DNA of 64,000 bases, taken from Buttiauxella brennerae ATCC 51605. GTDB taxonomy: Bacteria; Pseudomonadota; Gammaproteobacteria; Enterobacterales; Enterobacteriaceae. A program made the position numbers and the translations under genes. Every line of letters starts with the position of its first letter. The first letter of the stretch is position 1. Location: NCBI RefSeq assembly GCF_001654925.1, contig NZ_LXER01000040.1, forward strand, positions 62,001 to 126,000. The letters are read 5' to 3'. The notes beneath the pieces were generated by a model that saw only the letters and a program-made list of their open reading frames with translations, was not told the DNA's origin and did no database searches. Below are positions 1 through 10,354 of the stretch, piece after piece.

Positions 1-1447
1 AGCCACCGGTCAGCACCAGGTGTGCAACGATTGGAATGATGGTTTTCAGTTCGCTCACTTCGCGGCCAGTCAGTTTCTCAACGCCGAACCAGGACATCAC
101 GTACTGCGGAGTAAAGATATCAACCACCATCCAGGAGACGCCCAGACCGAACACAACTGTTGCCCATGGAGCCCATGAAGGCGTTTTACGAATCAGCATA
201 CCGAAGAACAATGGCACCAGAATCGGGGATTGCAGCAGTGTTGCGACTTGCATCATCAGGTCGAACAGGCTGAGGTGTTTGAGAGAGTTAAAGAACTGCG
301 CCATGAAGATAACCAGCAAGCCGTTAACCAGGCAGGCGATTTGTCCTGCACGCAGTTGCTCTTTATCGTTCGCTTTCCCTTTACGCACAATCGTTGCGTA
401 GAAGCTGCGAACGAAGATGCCAGAGTTACGGTTGAGTGCTGAGTCCATGGAAGACATGGTTGCCGCGAACAGGCCTGCCATCAGCAGCCCAACGGTGCCC
501 AGCGGCATGGCTTCACGAGCAAACACCAGGTAAACCGCATCACGTGCTTTTGCGCCCAGTTCAGGATATTGCGCACCGGCATTCGGGTAGAGAATCGCCG
601 TTGCCCACGGTGGGATGAACCAAATCACCGCGCCAACCAGCATCATCAGCAGCGCCATCAGTGCGGCTTTGCTGGCATTTTTGGAGTCTTTTGCATTCAG
701 GAAACGGTAGGATTCCTGCATATTGTTGATACTTTGCAGCTGCTTCACGACGAAGAACAGGAAGGTACCGACCATCAGTAACGGGTAGTTCATGTCCGGG
801 CCAGTAAAGAAGCCAGACGGGAATTCAGTCACGATATTTGCCGGGCCACCGACTGCCCAGAGGGCAACCACCGCACAAGCTACGGAAATAACGGCAATCA
901 CCAGCGTTTGAATAAAGTCAGATGCCACCACGCCCCATGCGCCGCTCAGCATTGAAATGGCCAGAACCGCAAGGCCGGTAATCCAGATAGTGGTGATAAT
1001 GTCAGCGTTAAATACGGCGGAGGCAAATACCCCGAGACCATTAAGCCACACGCCTGCGTTAATCACGCTCAGCGGGATAATCACCCAGGTAAAGAACTGC
1101 TCGTTGACCGGGCCAAAACGGCGACGTACCGCTTCAGTTGGTGTATCAACGCGCATTTGACGGAAGCGGCGAGCGAAGTAAGCCCACGCCAGAAGATAGG
1201 CAAACATGTTGCCGATAAATACGGCCAGCACCGCAAAACCATCGGTAAAGGCTTTGCCCGCCGCACCGGTGAACGTCCAGGCAGAGAACTGCGTCATAAA
1301 CGCGGTTGCCCCAACCATCCACCACAACATCTTGCCACCTCCGCGGAAGTAGTCGCTGGTGCTGTTATTAGCCATTTTTTTGAATAGCAGACTAATTGCT
1401 ACCATTAATAAAAAATAACCCGCTATTACTATGTAGTCGTAAGACAT
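1..1447 (-). CDS. Sodium:solute symporter family (SSS) permease, C-terminus cut by window edge
   Basis: Partial gene running off the left edge; the visible 482 residues begin MSYDYIVIAGYFLLMV. The protein is a chain of hydrophobic helices typical of the SSS/SLC5 family (PutP, PanF, ActP, YidK relatives), with TQFSAWTFTGAAGKA in an early helix and AATMSSMDSALNRNSGI in the helix that carries conserved Ser residues in this family. It would import an organic solute with Na+ across the inner membrane. The start at 1447 has AGG seven bases upstream. No neighbour points to the substrate, and the C-terminus is missing, so the substrate stays open. Confidence 0.85.
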   Translation of the reverse strand, partial: MSYDYIVIAGYFLLMVAISLLFKKMANNSTSDYFRGGGKMLWWMVGATAFMTQFSAWTFTGAAGKAFTDGFAVLAVFIGNMFAYLLAWAYFARRFRQMRVDTPTEAVRRRFGPVNEQFFTWVIIPLSVINAGVWLNGLGVFASAVFNADIITTIWITGLAVLAISMLSGAWGVVASDFIQTLVIAVISVACAVVALWAVGGPANIVTEFPSGFFTGPDMNYPLLMVGTFLFFVVKQLQSINNMQESYRFLNAKDSKNASKAALMALLMMLVGAVIWFIPPWATAILYPNAGAQYPELGAKARDAVYLVFAREAMPLGTVGLLMAGLFAATMSSMDSALNRNSGIFVRSFYATIVRKGKANDKEQLRAGQIACLVNGLLVIFMAQFFNSLKHLSLFDLMMQVATLLQSPILVPLFFGMLIRKTPSWAPWATVVFGLGVSWMVVDIFTPQYVMSWFGVEKLTGREVSELKTIIPIVAHLVLTGG

Positions 1448-1855
1448 ATGAGTGCCTCATGTCCGTATGAGTGAGTGTCAATTGGAAAGAGTAAAACATG
1501 GTATTCATATAAGTTGAAATATCGTTTCATTATTTATTTTAAATAATGGATGGCGATCATGTTTTTTGATTTTCATCGCCCTGAGTCTGAGGGTTTTCCG
1601 AATCCTTAAGATTTGTCTTGTGTGTTTTTTAAGCTAAATCAACAATATTGTCTTAAATGAAATCAAATACACCGGGAATTTCGAATTATCCGGCAGGGAA
1701 AAGTGAACGGTCTGGTTTTTTTTAGCGGGAATTAAGCTGCCCGATATAAAGCATAATTGTGAAATATATGTAGCGTGAAAATTGAGAATTCTCCGCTGTT
1801 GAGGGACTGACGTTTTTCCTATCTTCCAGAGACTCAATTCTCATGAGATGGGCTT
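1448..1855. other. AT-rich divergent intergenic region
   Basis: 408 bp between the divergent symporter gene and yjdP. It must hold both promoters. The sequence is AT-rich with several runs of T and no open reading frame I would defend. I see no clear operator or repeat. Confidence 0.5.
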
Positions 1856-2197
1856 ATGAATCGTTACTCCTCCGTGCTGTTGCTCGGCACCCTGACCATG
1901 ACAACAATTGCTCATGCCGATGCGTTGGATGGCCTGTTTGATAACGCCATTGTGGGGTCCATTTCGCAGGCGATTAACGATGCCTACAAGCCTGGTGACA
2001 GCAGCGACGACAATGACAACCGCCGTTGGGATGACGAAAACCAGCGCCGTAATGATGACGAGCGCCGCCAGTATGAAGACCGGCACCGCCAACTTGAAGA
2101 CCGCCGCCGTCAGTTAGACGACCAGCAGCGCCAGTTGGATCAACAACGCCGCCAGCTCGAAGAAGACGAACGCCGTTTGGATGATGATTTTCGGTGA
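1856..2197 (+). CDS. yjdP: YjdP family secreted charged protein
   Basis: 113 residues: a signal peptide (about residues 1-21, ending AHA) followed by a short globular start (DALDGLFDNAIVGSISQAINDAY) and a strongly charged tail made of repeated DDRRRQLDDQQRQLDQ-like units, predicted to form a long coiled coil. Sequence and position (next to phnP) match E. coli YjdP, a periplasmic protein of unknown function. The gene is on the opposite strand to the phn operon and is probably independently transcribed. The repeated Arg/Gln/Asp heptads are the main visible property; no catalytic motif is present. Confidence 0.85.
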   Translation: MNRYSSVLLLGTLTMTTIAHADALDGLFDNAIVGSISQAINDAYKPGDSSDDNDNRRWDDENQRRNDDERRQYEDRHRQLEDRRRQLDDQQRQLDQQRRQLEEDERRLDDDFR

Positions 2198-2436
2198 TTT
2201 TGTTGAAAATCGGCGAGTGATAAAAACACACTAAATTTGCGTTTTGCGAGTTGTCTCCTGAAAACCAAAATCAAACAAAAAAACGGTGAAATCTTATTCG
2301 CTTAGTGTGTTAACTTTCCTCTTATGCTTAAATCTTTGTTACTACAAGTCCCAGTAATATCGGGAAAAAATGTAGTTTTTTTAAGCTGGCTTTAAAGGGG
2401 GAAATAAGCATACTTGGGATAAGGACTTCACAGCTA

Positions 2437-3048
2437 ATGGCACCGAGATTGATAAGCGACGCGGATTTCAACAGAAAGCTCAACGCCCCGGATCGTAACC
2501 GGGAACACACTCAGGCATTCCTTGCAAAAGGCGTTGAACCCTTTAGCTTGCCCGGCTATGTACCTCCGGCGGGATACCGTCTGGTGATGTCGCTCGACGG
2601 TAAACAATGTCGCCTGTTAAAAGACGATATCACCGCCTATGCGGTAAAAATTGTGACCGGGAAATGTGTCGTGCCAGGTAAGCAGCACTGTACGCAGGTG
2701 ATGGTATGGCGCACGTTTATGCCAGAACACCAGGAGGCATTAAACGGATTGGCAAAATTGATCTTCGCCTGGTTATTGGAAACCTATGAGATTGTGGTTT
2801 CCGATAGTGAGCAAACTGGAGATGGCCGTCGCTTTTGGGAATACCGTATTTCAGAAGCTATCGCCGATCCGCGATTTGAAGTGATGATTTGGGATGGCAC
2901 AAAAGACAATGACGAATTAACGCCTATCCAAAGTACAGAGGAGTTCGTCAACAAATGGTCACCGTATGCCTGGGGAACCGATCCTGAAATTCATCAGCAT
3001 CGACTGTTAGTGATCAGCAAAATTAAATCGGCTATTCCACCCGAATAA
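2437..3048 (+). CDS. Uncharacterised cytoplasmic protein, 203 aa
   Basis: I do not recognise this family. The 203-residue product has no signal peptide or membrane segment, contains many Trp/Tyr residues and two Cys (in the segment [14 protein letters not shown]), and ends [10 protein letters not shown]. The start codon has AAGGA about 11 bases upstream, a weak spacing. Its last 17 bases overlap the 3' end of convergent phnP. E. coli has no gene in this place, so it is an accessory insertion between yjdP and phnP. Codon use looks native and the frame is intact over its whole length, which supports a real gene. Confidence 0.7.
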   Translation: MAPRLISDADFNRKLNAPDRNREHTQAFLAKGVEPFSLPGYVPPAGYRLVMSLDGKQCRLLKDDITAYAVKIVTGKCVVPGKQHCTQVMVWRTFMPEHQEALNGLAKLIFAWLLETYEIVVSDSEQTGDGRRFWEYRISEAIADPRFEVMIWDGTKDNDELTPIQSTEEFVNKWSPYAWGTDPEIHQHRLLVISKIKSAIPPE

Positions 3049-3790
3049 CCATCCCGTCAAACCCGGCCTCAAACCCTTTGGGAAGGGCATTCTCCATCAG
3101 CCAACAATCAAACTGGTGGCTGATATGCGTGAGAACAACGCGCGGGCAGCCGATCTGTTTATTCAGTTCAATCACCGTATTTAAGTCGCAATGGTTGTTC
3201 GGCGTTTGCGCTCTCGGCTCATGGCTGCAATCAATCACGATGACATCAGGTTTATTATTGGCCAGAAACTTCAGCGTTTTCTCAGGCAACCCGGCGGTAT
3301 CGCTGAGCCACGCCACACGACTGTGCGGGGTTTCAAAAAAATAGCCCAGCGTCAGTTTTGAATGGTTGAGCGGCAGCGGCGTCACGCGCAGCGCCTGCAA
3401 GGTAAACCAGACGAAGGGTTCAAGCGTGTGGCTGAAATCGAGAATGCCGGGGTGTTTAAACAGATCGTCGCAGCCTTGCTCATCGGCCGGGCCGTAAACG
3501 GGGATTTTCTCGCCCACGCCCCAGCGCAGCGGGAATAAGCCCTGCACGTGGTCCATATGGTAATGGGTGAGCAAAAATTGTTGGAATTCCCCAGGCTGCC
3601 AATGGTCCATTAAATCGGGAATGCCCGCATCCAGCAGCGTCACCGCATCGTTGAATTTCACCACCGCGCTGCAAGGTTTACGGCGATATTGCGGATGATT
3701 GCGAGCCCGCTCGCAGGCAGCACAGAAACAGCCAAAGGCGGGCACTAGCTGTGCGCCGCCGGTTCCGCTAAGGGTTAACGTCAGGCTCAC
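3032..3790 (-). CDS. phnP: Phosphoribosyl 1,2-cyclic phosphate phosphodiesterase PhnP
   Basis: Metallo-beta-lactamase-fold enzyme that opens 5-phosphoribosyl 1,2-cyclic phosphate, the product of C-P lyase, to ribose 1,5-bisphosphate. The motif THYHMDH gives metal ligands H76, H78, D80 and H81 at the same positions as E. coli PhnP, and C21, C23 and C26 form the family's structural zinc site. 252 residues, the usual length. The start overlaps the end of phnO by 23 bases, so it is translationally coupled as the last gene of the phn operon; the 3' end overlaps the convergent unknown gene. Confidence 0.97.
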   Translation of the reverse strand: MSLTLTLSGTGGAQLVPAFGCFCAACERARNHPQYRRKPCSAVVKFNDAVTLLDAGIPDLMDHWQPGEFQQFLLTHYHMDHVQGLFPLRWGVGEKIPVYGPADEQGCDDLFKHPGILDFSHTLEPFVWFTLQALRVTPLPLNHSKLTLGYFFETPHSRVAWLSDTAGLPEKTLKFLANNKPDVIVIDCSHEPRAQTPNNHCDLNTVIELNKQIGCPRVVLTHISHQFDCWLMENALPKGFEAGFDGMVIRVE

Positions 3791-4235
3791 TCAAACTCTC
3801 CATCGGCTTAGTAAACCGAAAATGGGTCTGCTGATAACCCTCGCGCTCATAAAAGCGGTGGGCGTCATATCGTTTGGTGCTGGTGGAAAGCTCGGTCAAC
3901 TCAGCGCCAGCGAGCCGGGCGTATTCTTCGGCCCAGCTCAGCAACTTGCTGCCCACACCAAAACCACGCGCTTGTGGCATCACTACCAGTTCCTGAATTT
4001 CACCCACCCAGTTCACATGGTGCAGATGAAACTGCATATGCAAACCAATCATGCCTACTACGTCGCCGTTAATCAGTGCCAATTGGTAGCATAAGTTGTT
4101 GTCCTGCAGGTTTGCCGCAAATCCAACGTTAAATGCCTGGCGGTCAAACTGCGCCTGCTTGAGTTCGCAAATCAGCATATATACGGCATCACTATCGGCA
4201 GCGGTAGCGGGACGTAATGCAACGGGATCAGACAT
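3768..4235 (-). CDS. phnO: Aminoalkylphosphonate N-acetyltransferase PhnO
   Basis: GNAT-fold acetyltransferase, 155 residues, that acetylates aminoalkylphosphonates with acetyl-CoA. The acetyl-CoA loop is visible as [17 protein letters not shown] chose the ATG at 4235 ([14 protein letters not shown]) because it aligns with the E. coli protein. A longer frame opens at 4322 inside phnN but its extra 29 residues look like out-of-frame phnN sequence. The start overlaps the phnN stop by 8 bases. The C-terminus is about ten residues longer than in E. coli (ends SLSEPDVNP). Confidence 0.95.
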   Translation of the reverse strand: MSDPVALRPATAADSDAVYMLICELKQAQFDRQAFNVGFAANLQDNNLCYQLALINGDVVGMIGLHMQFHLHHVNWVGEIQELVVMPQARGFGVGSKLLSWAEEYARLAGAELTELSTSTKRYDAHRFYEREGYQQTHFRFTKPMESLSEPDVNP

Positions 4236-4815
4236 GGCGCGGTTCCCTGGATCGAAAATGGACGATATTGGCATTACGCTGGTCGTTGACCATGCGCATA
4301 AACGACGAGACAGATTCATCAAGACTACCGTCGTTATTGAGTATCATGCAATCGTCCAAATCTGGCGCGTAAAATGCCGCACGTTGCAGGCGCTGCTCGA
4401 TTTGCTGCGCGGTTTCACGCCCACGCGCCTCAAGGCGCTGGCGCAAAACGTCGGTAGAAACATGCAGGCAAATCGGCACCAGCGCTTCGCCGTAACGCGC
4501 TCGGGCCTGCGCCAGATGCTGGCGCGAGCCGTTCACCACCACGTCGAACCCGGAATCAAGCCAGATATCCAGCTCGATGCCCACGCCATAACTTTGGTGA
4601 TGCGCCTGCCAGCACAGGGCGAATAGCCCCTGTTGCTGGCGCTGAGCGAACTCCTTTTCACTCAAAGCGATATGGTTTTCACACCCGGCGTCGGCGGCGC
4701 GGGTAATGTAGCGGTGCGCCACCAGTAGTTGATTATTCTCCTGCTGGCGCAGTGCCGTCAGCAGGCTGTCTTTCCCGGAGCCGGACGGCCCCATCAACCA
4801 GACAATTTTGCTCAT
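4228..4815 (-). CDS. phnN: Ribose 1,5-bisphosphate phosphokinase PhnN
   Basis: P-loop kinase (GPSGSGKDS near residue 9) that phosphorylates ribose 1,5-bisphosphate with ATP to give PRPP, closing the C-P lyase pathway. 195 residues, slightly longer than the E. coli enzyme. The ATG shares one base with the phnM stop codon (TGATG), so the two genes are coupled. The guanylate-kinase-like core is seen in HRYITR and the VNGSR segment. Confidence 0.96.
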   Translation of the reverse strand: MSKIVWLMGPSGSGKDSLLTALRQQENNQLLVAHRYITRAADAGCENHIALSEKEFAQRQQQGLFALCWQAHHQSYGVGIELDIWLDSGFDVVVNGSRQHLAQARARYGEALVPICLHVSTDVLRQRLEARGRETAQQIEQRLQRAAFYAPDLDDCMILNNDGSLDESVSSFMRMVNDQRNANIVHFRSREPRHV

Positions 4816-5951
4816 CAGAACACCCGTAAACCCTTGCGCCAGACGTGGCCGACGTGAATGTTTTCGCCATGCTGATGTGCCAGCACCATATCGGCCCGTT
4901 TGCCCTCTGCCAGCACGCCACGGTCAGCCAGATTTAACGCTTTGGCCGGGTTGCTCGTCACCAGCGCCACGGCTTGTGGCAGGGTGAAACTGTTCGACTC
5001 ATCGTTGGCGACGCGGAAGGCGGCATCCAGCAAACTCGCCGGGTAATAGTCGGATGAGAGAATATCCAGCAGCCCCACCTGCGCCAGTTGATGCGCCGCC
5101 ACGTTGCCGGAGTGCGAGCCGCCGCGCACGATATTCGGCGCACCCATCAGCACGCTCATGCCATGCTGGCGCGAAGCCTGGGCGGCTTCCAGCGTGGTCG
5201 GGAATTCGGCGATAACGCTGCCCAGATCGTGTGATTCCACAACGTGCGCCGCAGTCGCGTCATCATGGCTGGCGAGGGCGATATTCCTTGCGCGGCACTC
5301 GGCGGCAATTGCCTTGCGGTTAGGCTGCGACCAGCGTTCGGCAAGGGCCAGTTGCTCGGCTTCATAGCTGTTCATATCCGCATCGTTAAGCTGATATTTG
5401 CCCTGGTAATATTCACGATACTTCACCAGGTTTGAGAACTGACGCTGGCCTGGCGAGTGGTCCATCAATGACACCAGCGACACGCCGCCACGGTCAATTA
5501 ACTGCTGAAACAGCGGCAACGTGGTGTGGTGCGGCAGTTCACAGCGCAAGTGCAGGCGGTGTTCGGCACGGTTTACGCCACGCGCCTGGCTGTCCATCAC
5601 CGCGTTAATCATTTTTTCGAGGTTTTCCAGGCGGTCACCGCCGTCACGCACATCGCCCAAGGCAACGGCGTCGAGCACGGTGGTGATGCCGCTTGCTACC
5701 ATTAATGCATCGTGGCTGCTCATCGCGGAATGCGCAGGCCAGTCGACTTTCGGGCGTGGGGTGAAGAATTTGTCGAGGTTGTCGGTATGCAGCTCGATAA
5801 GCCCTGGCAGCAACCAACCGCCTTCGCCGTCCATGGCTTGCGGCAACTGGCTTTGGCTGTCGGCAAAATTACGAATCACCCCATCGGCCACTTCCAGTGA
5901 GCCACTCACCACTTCATTTTCCAGCACCAGTTTGACGTTATTAATGATCAT
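4815..5951 (-). CDS. phnM: RPn 5-triphosphate diphosphatase PhnM
   Basis: Amidohydrolase-superfamily enzyme that removes pyrophosphate from ribose-1-phosphonate 5-triphosphate before C-P bond cleavage. Metal-site motifs are visible: GLIELHTDN near residue 52, [11 protein letters not shown], and a late SSDYYPAS segment. 378 residues, as in E. coli. The start (MIINNVKLV) overlaps the end of phnL by 11 bases. It is one of the core operon proteins and is strongly conserved. Confidence 0.97.
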   Translation of the reverse strand: MIINNVKLVLENEVVSGSLEVADGVIRNFADSQSQLPQAMDGEGGWLLPGLIELHTDNLDKFFTPRPKVDWPAHSAMSSHDALMVASGITTVLDAVALGDVRDGGDRLENLEKMINAVMDSQARGVNRAEHRLHLRCELPHHTTLPLFQQLIDRGGVSLVSLMDHSPGQRQFSNLVKYREYYQGKYQLNDADMNSYEAEQLALAERWSQPNRKAIAAECRARNIALASHDDATAAHVVESHDLGSVIAEFPTTLEAAQASRQHGMSVLMGAPNIVRGGSHSGNVAAHQLAQVGLLDILSSDYYPASLLDAAFRVANDESNSFTLPQAVALVTSNPAKALNLADRGVLAEGKRADMVLAHQHGENIHVGHVWRKGLRVF

Positions 5952-6642
5952 TTTTTGCCTCGACTGTCGCCATAGAATGCAGTCTGTCTGCTACCTGATT
6001 GCGTACTGCCTCATCGTGGAAGATCCCGACCACAGCGGCACCGCGGGCTTTGGCTTCCAGAATCAAATCCACCACCGCCGCACTGTTTTTTGCATCCAGC
6101 GAGGCGGTCGGTTCATCAAGCAGCAAAATCGGGTAATCGACGATAAAGCCGCGGGCGATGTTCACGCGCTGTTGCTCGCCGCCGGAAAATGTTGACGGCG
6201 CCAGATTCCACAGGCGTTCCGGCACGTTCAGGCGGGTTAATAACATGGACGCTTTGTCTTCGCAGACATCACGCGACACGCCTAAATCGAGCAGCGGCTG
6301 CATCACCACCTCTAATGCGGAAATACGCGGGATAACGCGCAAAAACTGACTGACCCAGCCGATGGTCTGGCGGCGCACCGCCAGCACGTCACGGGCCGGA
6401 GCCTGCACAATATCGAGCCATTCGTCGTTATGTTTGACCCAGATATGCCCTTCATCAGGCAAATAGTTGGCGTACAGCGAACGTAACAGTGTCGATTTCC
6501 CACTACCGGAATGGCCGTGTAGCACCACGCATTCGCCCGATTCCACTTCCAGTGAAGCATTCGCCAGTACTGGCAAACGGATACCGTGCTGATGGTGTAA
6601 CACAAAGGTTTTGCTCAGGTTTTCAACCCGTAATCTGGTCAT
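5941..6642 (-). CDS. phnL: C-P lyase ABC-type subunit PhnL
   Basis: ATP-binding-cassette protein of the C-P lyase system, needed with PhnGHI to couple phosphonate to ribose triphosphate. Walker [10 protein letters not shown], signature [10 protein letters not shown] and Walker [11 protein letters not shown] are intact. I prefer the ATG at 6642 ([13 protein letters not shown]), which has AGGTG six bases upstream and aligns with the E. coli start; a GTG nine bases earlier is possible. There is no membrane partner: it acts as a soluble subunit, not a transporter. Confidence 0.95.
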   Translation of the reverse strand: MTRLRVENLSKTFVLHHQHGIRLPVLANASLEVESGECVVLHGHSGSGKSTLLRSLYANYLPDEGHIWVKHNDEWLDIVQAPARDVLAVRRQTIGWVSQFLRVIPRISALEVVMQPLLDLGVSRDVCEDKASMLLTRLNVPERLWNLAPSTFSGGEQQRVNIARGFIVDYPILLLDEPTASLDAKNSAAVVDLILEAKARGAAVVGIFHDEAVRNQVADRLHSMATVEAKNDH

Positions 6643-6651
6643 CGTGCGCAC

Positions 6652-7410
6652 CTAATTCTGAAGGACGGAAGAAACAAGCAGTTGGGTATACGGGTGGTGC
6701 GGGTCGTCCAGCACGCGGTCAGTCAGGCCGCTTTCCACCACGTGTCCTTGCTTCATCACCAGCAGGCGGTCTGCCAGTAAACGCGCCACGCCCAAATCAT
6801 GGGTGACGATCACCACGGCCAGATTCAGCTCGCGCACCAGTCCACGAAGCAGGTCGAGCAAACGCGCCTGCACGGAAACATCCAGCCCGCCGGTTGGCTC
6901 ATCCATAAACACCAGTTTCGGATGCGTCACCAGGTTGCGGGCAATTTGCAGGCGCTGCTGCATGCCACCGGAAAATGTGGTTGGCAGGTCGTCGATACGC
7001 GAGGCAGGGATTTCCACCTCTTCTAACCAGCGCTCGGCGGTAGCACGAATGTCACCGTAGTGACGCGCACCGGTGGCCATTAAACGCTCGCCGATGTTGC
7101 CGCCAGCAGAAACGTGGCGGCGCAGGCCGTCCATCGCATGTTGATGAACCACGCCCCATTCGGTACGCAGCAGGCGGCGGCGTTCGCCTTCACTCATGTC
7201 ATACAGCGACGAGTCCAGGTAAACCACTTCGCCGTTTTGTGGGGCAAGGCGGGCAGAAATCGACTTCAGCAACGTGGTTTTGCCAGAGCCAGATTCGCCA
7301 ACAATCCCCAGCACTTCGCCAGGATAAAGCTCGAATGACACATCGCTAAAGCCTTTACCGGGTGCATAAAGGTGGGTCAGGTTATTGACGGAAAGTAACG
7401 GTCGAGTCAT
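6652..7410 (-). CDS. phnK: C-P lyase ABC-type subunit PhnK
   Basis: 252-residue ABC ATPase that docks on the PhnGHIJ core complex. Walker A GESGSGKTT, signature TTFSGGMQQR and Walker B LVFMDEPTGG are present. It begins with ATGA overlap on phnJ and ends nine bases before the phnL start. It resembles dipeptide-transport ATPases, but the operon context shows it belongs to C-P lyase. Confidence 0.96.
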   Translation of the reverse strand: MTRPLLSVNNLTHLYAPGKGFSDVSFELYPGEVLGIVGESGSGKTTLLKSISARLAPQNGEVVYLDSSLYDMSEGERRRLLRTEWGVVHQHAMDGLRRHVSAGGNIGERLMATGARHYGDIRATAERWLEEVEIPASRIDDLPTTFSGGMQQRLQIARNLVTHPKLVFMDEPTGGLDVSVQARLLDLLRGLVRELNLAVVIVTHDLGVARLLADRLLVMKQGHVVESGLTDRVLDDPHHPYTQLLVSSVLQN

Positions 7411-8255
7411 TTGGTCGCAGCCTCGCTGTTCTGGCGGCAGAAATCGGTATCGGAGCAGACGAACATGCGGCTGCCCGCATCGTCGAGCACCACTTCGTCA
7501 AGGTAACTGTGGTGCGAGCCGCAAATCGCGCAAGGCTCGTCCCATTCCTGGACGGTAAACGGATGGTCGTCAAAATCGAGACTTTCCACGCGGGTATACG
7601 GCGGCACCGCGTAAATGCGTTTTTCACGCCCGGCACCGAACAGTTGTAGCGCGGGCATCATGTCCATTTTCGGGTTGTCGAATTTCGGAATCGGCGACGG
7701 GTCCATCACGTAGCGCTCGTTCACTTTCACCGGGTAGGCGTAAGTGGTGGCGATGTGGCCGAAACGGGCGATGTCTTCATACAGTTTCACCTGCATCACG
7801 CCGTACTCCTCCAGCGCGTGCATGGTGCGGGTTTCGGTTTCGCGCGGTTCGATAAAGCGCAGCGGCTCAGGGATGGGCACCTGGTAAATCAGGATCTGAT
7901 CTTCAGTGAGCGGCGTTTCCGGGATGCGGTGGCGCGTCTGAATCAGCGTAGCGTCGGCGGTGGATTCGGTGGTCGCCACGTTGGTGACGCGCTTGAAGAA
8001 GTTGCGAATCGACACGGCGTTGGTGGTGTCGTCTGCGCCCTGATCAATCACCTTCAGCACGTCGTTTTCGCCAATCACGCTGGCGGTGATCTGGATGCCG
8101 CCTGTGCCCCAGCCATAAGGCATCGGCATTTCGCGGCCGCCAAACGGCACCTGGTAACCCGGAATGGCGACCGCTTTCAGAATCGCGCGGCGCAGGGTGC
8201 GCTTGGTTTGTTCATCCAGATAAGCAAAGTTGTAGCCGGAGAGTGCCTTAGTCAC
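7407..8255 (-). CDS. phnJ: Alpha-D-ribose 1-methylphosphonate 5-phosphate C-P lyase PhnJ
   Basis: The radical-SAM enzyme that breaks the C-P bond, releasing an alkane and a cyclic ribose phosphate. Cys242, Cys245 and Cys267 correspond to the E. coli iron-sulfur ligands 241, 244 and 266, and Cys273 to the catalytic Cys272, all in the C-terminal segment that begins CAICGSHHSYLDE. 282 residues; start is GTG with AGGA eight bases upstream, overlapping phnI by 8 bases. All key residues are intact, so phosphonate cleavage should work. Confidence 0.97.
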   Translation of the reverse strand: MTKALSGYNFAYLDEQTKRTLRRAILKAVAIPGYQVPFGGREMPMPYGWGTGGIQITASVIGENDVLKVIDQGADDTTNAVSIRNFFKRVTNVATTESTADATLIQTRHRIPETPLTEDQILIYQVPIPEPLRFIEPRETETRTMHALEEYGVMQVKLYEDIARFGHIATTYAYPVKVNERYVMDPSPIPKFDNPKMDMMPALQLFGAGREKRIYAVPPYTRVESLDFDDHPFTVQEWDEPCAICGSHHSYLDEVVLDDAGSRMFVCSDTDFCRQNSEAATK

Positions 8256-9312
8256 GATGACGTTCCTTTTGCAGACGTTTAAGCAGTTCCAGTTCGGCCT
8301 GGAAATCGACGTAGTGCGGCAGTTTCAGGTGTGAGACAAACCCGGCTGCTTCGACGTTATCAGCGTGGGCCAGCACGAACTCTTCGTCCTGCGCCGGGCC
8401 TGCGATGGTTTCGTCGTAGTCCGGCGCTTGTAGGGCGCGATCAACCAGTGCCATCGCCATCGCTTTGCGTTCGCTCATGCCGAACACCAGCCCGTAGCCG
8501 CGCGTGAAGTGCGGGTCTTCATCTTCCGGGGCGACAAAGCCATTAACCATTTCGCACTCGGTTAGCAGCAATTCGCCGATGTTGACCGCAAATCCCAGCT
8601 CTTCCGGAATGATTTCCAGATCGGTATAGCCACTGCGGATTTCAGCCGCGAACGGGTGGTTGCGCCCGTAACCGCGTTGCGTGGAGTAGGCGAGTGCCAG
8701 TAAATAGCCTTCATCACCGCGCACCAGTTGTTGCAGGCGCGAGGAGCGTGAACACGGGTAAACCGGCGGCTGGCGGGTTATGTCGTCAGGTTTTTCGCCG
8801 TTATCTTCTTCCGCTTTTGCCAGCCCCTGTTTTGCCAGCAGGCTGAATACGTGCGGTGCGGCTTCGGCGTTGTCGTCAGCTTTTTTAAGCGTTGGCTTTT
8901 CACCGTTGGCAAGCAGCGTGAAATCCAGCAGACGATGGGTGTAATCGTATGTCGGGCCAAGTAACTGGCCGCCCGGCACGTCTTTATAGACGGCGGAAAT
9001 TCGGCGCTCTAAGCGCATATCTGCGGTGTTGAGCGGCTCGCTCACTGCAAGGCGCGGCAGTGTGGTGCGATAAGCACGCAGCAGAAAGATGGCTTCGACC
9101 ATGTCGCCGCTTGCTTGCTTGATGGCGAGTGCTGCTAGTTGGCGGTCAGCAATACCGCCTTCGGTCATAACACGATCGACCGCCAGGCCAAGCTGCTGCT
9201 CGATTTGCGCGACGCTCAGTTCAGCGAGGTTTTGCTCGCCACGGCGATTGTGTTCCTGAAGTTCGTGGGCGGCGGCTATCGCCTTCTCGCCCCCTTTGAC
9301 GGCGACGTACAT
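8248..9312 (-). CDS. phnI: C-P lyase core subunit PhnI
   Basis: Core subunit with purine nucleosidase activity; with PhnG, PhnH and PhnL it replaces adenine of ATP by phosphonate. The ATG at 9312 ([12 protein letters not shown]) shares one base with the phnH stop (TGATG) and matches the E. coli start, which is why the frame beginning six bases earlier was not used. 354 residues with the conserved RRISAVYKD, PPVYPCSRSSR and HFTRGYGLVFGMSERK segments. Confidence 0.97.
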   Translation of the reverse strand: MYVAVKGGEKAIAAAHELQEHNRRGEQNLAELSVAQIEQQLGLAVDRVMTEGGIADRQLAALAIKQASGDMVEAIFLLRAYRTTLPRLAVSEPLNTADMRLERRISAVYKDVPGGQLLGPTYDYTHRLLDFTLLANGEKPTLKKADDNAEAAPHVFSLLAKQGLAKAEEDNGEKPDDITRQPPVYPCSRSSRLQQLVRGDEGYLLALAYSTQRGYGRNHPFAAEIRSGYTDLEIIPEELGFAVNIGELLLTECEMVNGFVAPEDEDPHFTRGYGLVFGMSERKAMAMALVDRALQAPDYDETIAGPAQDEEFVLAHADNVEAAGFVSHLKLPHYVDFQAELELLKRLQKERHRD

Positions 9313-9896
9313 CAGCACACCTCCACATGAGTGGTGCGGGGGATCGCCAGCAGGCGCTCGCCACAGGTCAGAATCAGGTCGATGCCCAGCGGGAAAGGGT
9401 GCGGGCGCTCGGTGAGTTCGTGAATCACGCAGTCTGGCAACTGTGGGGCAATCATGCGTTCTTCGCGGATCCCCGCGCCGGTTAAGCGCAACATGCGGCC
9501 ACCGCTCAGGCTCGGTACCTGCAAAATCAGCGTCGCGCTGGTGTCGGGGGCGACGTCTGTTCCCTGCGCCAGTGCGTTGAGCTGGTCGGCGGTAATCGCG
9601 CTGTCGGCAACGGCAAACTGCGCTTGCTCAGGCGTCAAGGAAATTGAAGAATTTGTATGGAATCGGACATTTTGCAGCGCCACATCGTTAGTCAGCGCGT
9701 CACTGATCCACACCGGGGTGTCGTTATCGGCAAGCGTCAGCAGCACGCTGGTGGAGGCGATATTCAGTGGTTTCCAGCCATGTTGCAGTGAATGGAGTGC
9801 CACGATAACGCCCGGCTCGCTCATCGCTTTTAGCAGGCGACGGAAGCTCTGTTGGGCATCCTGCACGGGCAGGTTAAAAGCGGTCATCAGGGTCAT
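9312..9896 (-). CDS. phnH: C-P lyase core subunit PhnH
   Basis: 194-residue non-catalytic core subunit that dimerises and joins the PhnGHIJ complex. It starts with a 4-base overlap with phnG and ends with TGATG overlap on phnI. The start [19 protein letters not shown] corresponds to the E. coli N-terminus with a short extension; MTAFNLPV three residues later is an alternative start. Confidence 0.95.
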   Translation of the reverse strand: MTLMTAFNLPVQDAQQSFRRLLKAMSEPGVIVALHSLQHGWKPLNIASTSVLLTLADNDTPVWISDALTNDVALQNVRFHTNSSISLTPEQAQFAVADSAITADQLNALAQGTDVAPDTSATLILQVPSLSGGRMLRLTGAGIREERMIAPQLPDCVIHELTERPHPFPLGIDLILTCGERLLAIPRTTHVEVC

Positions 9897-10354
9897 GCGT
9901 TATCTCCGCGAACCAGAGTGAAGAAGTCGACTCGGCTGCTGTTAATTTGGGTGCGGCGGGCAGCTAAACGCTGCTCGCGATTTGCGGCCAGAGGCGCAAT
10001 AACAGTTTCTTGTAAAGTCTGGAATCGAACTTTTTCCTGCATCAGCGCGTCGATCACGGCACAGCGTTCGGCGTGGGCTTTGTCGCGCCCTAATAAATAG
10101 CTGTATCCGTAAGTGCCGTCGGCTAGCTGTACCACTGCGCGAGTCAGCGTGGCGTCACCGGCAAAGAAGCGTTGCCCGGTTGCGCCCATGCGCGCCTGAA
10201 TTTGTGCAAGTCCGGTTTCGGCCTTGCGGATAACTTGATATTCAGGGTTGAGATTTTGTTCTGCCCAAATTGCTGCCAGTTCTTCGGGCAGGCTGTGAGC
10301 GAGCACGGCCATCCACTGCTGGCGCTGTGCGGTGTCAAAATGCGGTGCGTCCAT
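9893..10354 (-). CDS. phnG: C-P lyase core subunit PhnG
   Basis: 153-residue subunit of the C-P lyase core, close to E. coli PhnG (conserved [20 protein letters not shown] and the C-terminal [14 protein letters not shown]). The ATG directly follows the phnF stop codon with no spacer, and the stop overlaps the phnH start by four bases. Confidence 0.96.
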   Translation of the reverse strand: MDAPHFDTAQRQQWMAVLAHSLPEELAAIWAEQNLNPEYQVIRKAETGLAQIQARMGATGQRFFAGDATLTRAVVQLADGTYGYSYLLGRDKAHAERCAVIDALMQEKVRFQTLQETVIAPLAANREQRLAARRTQINSSRVDFFTLVRGDNA

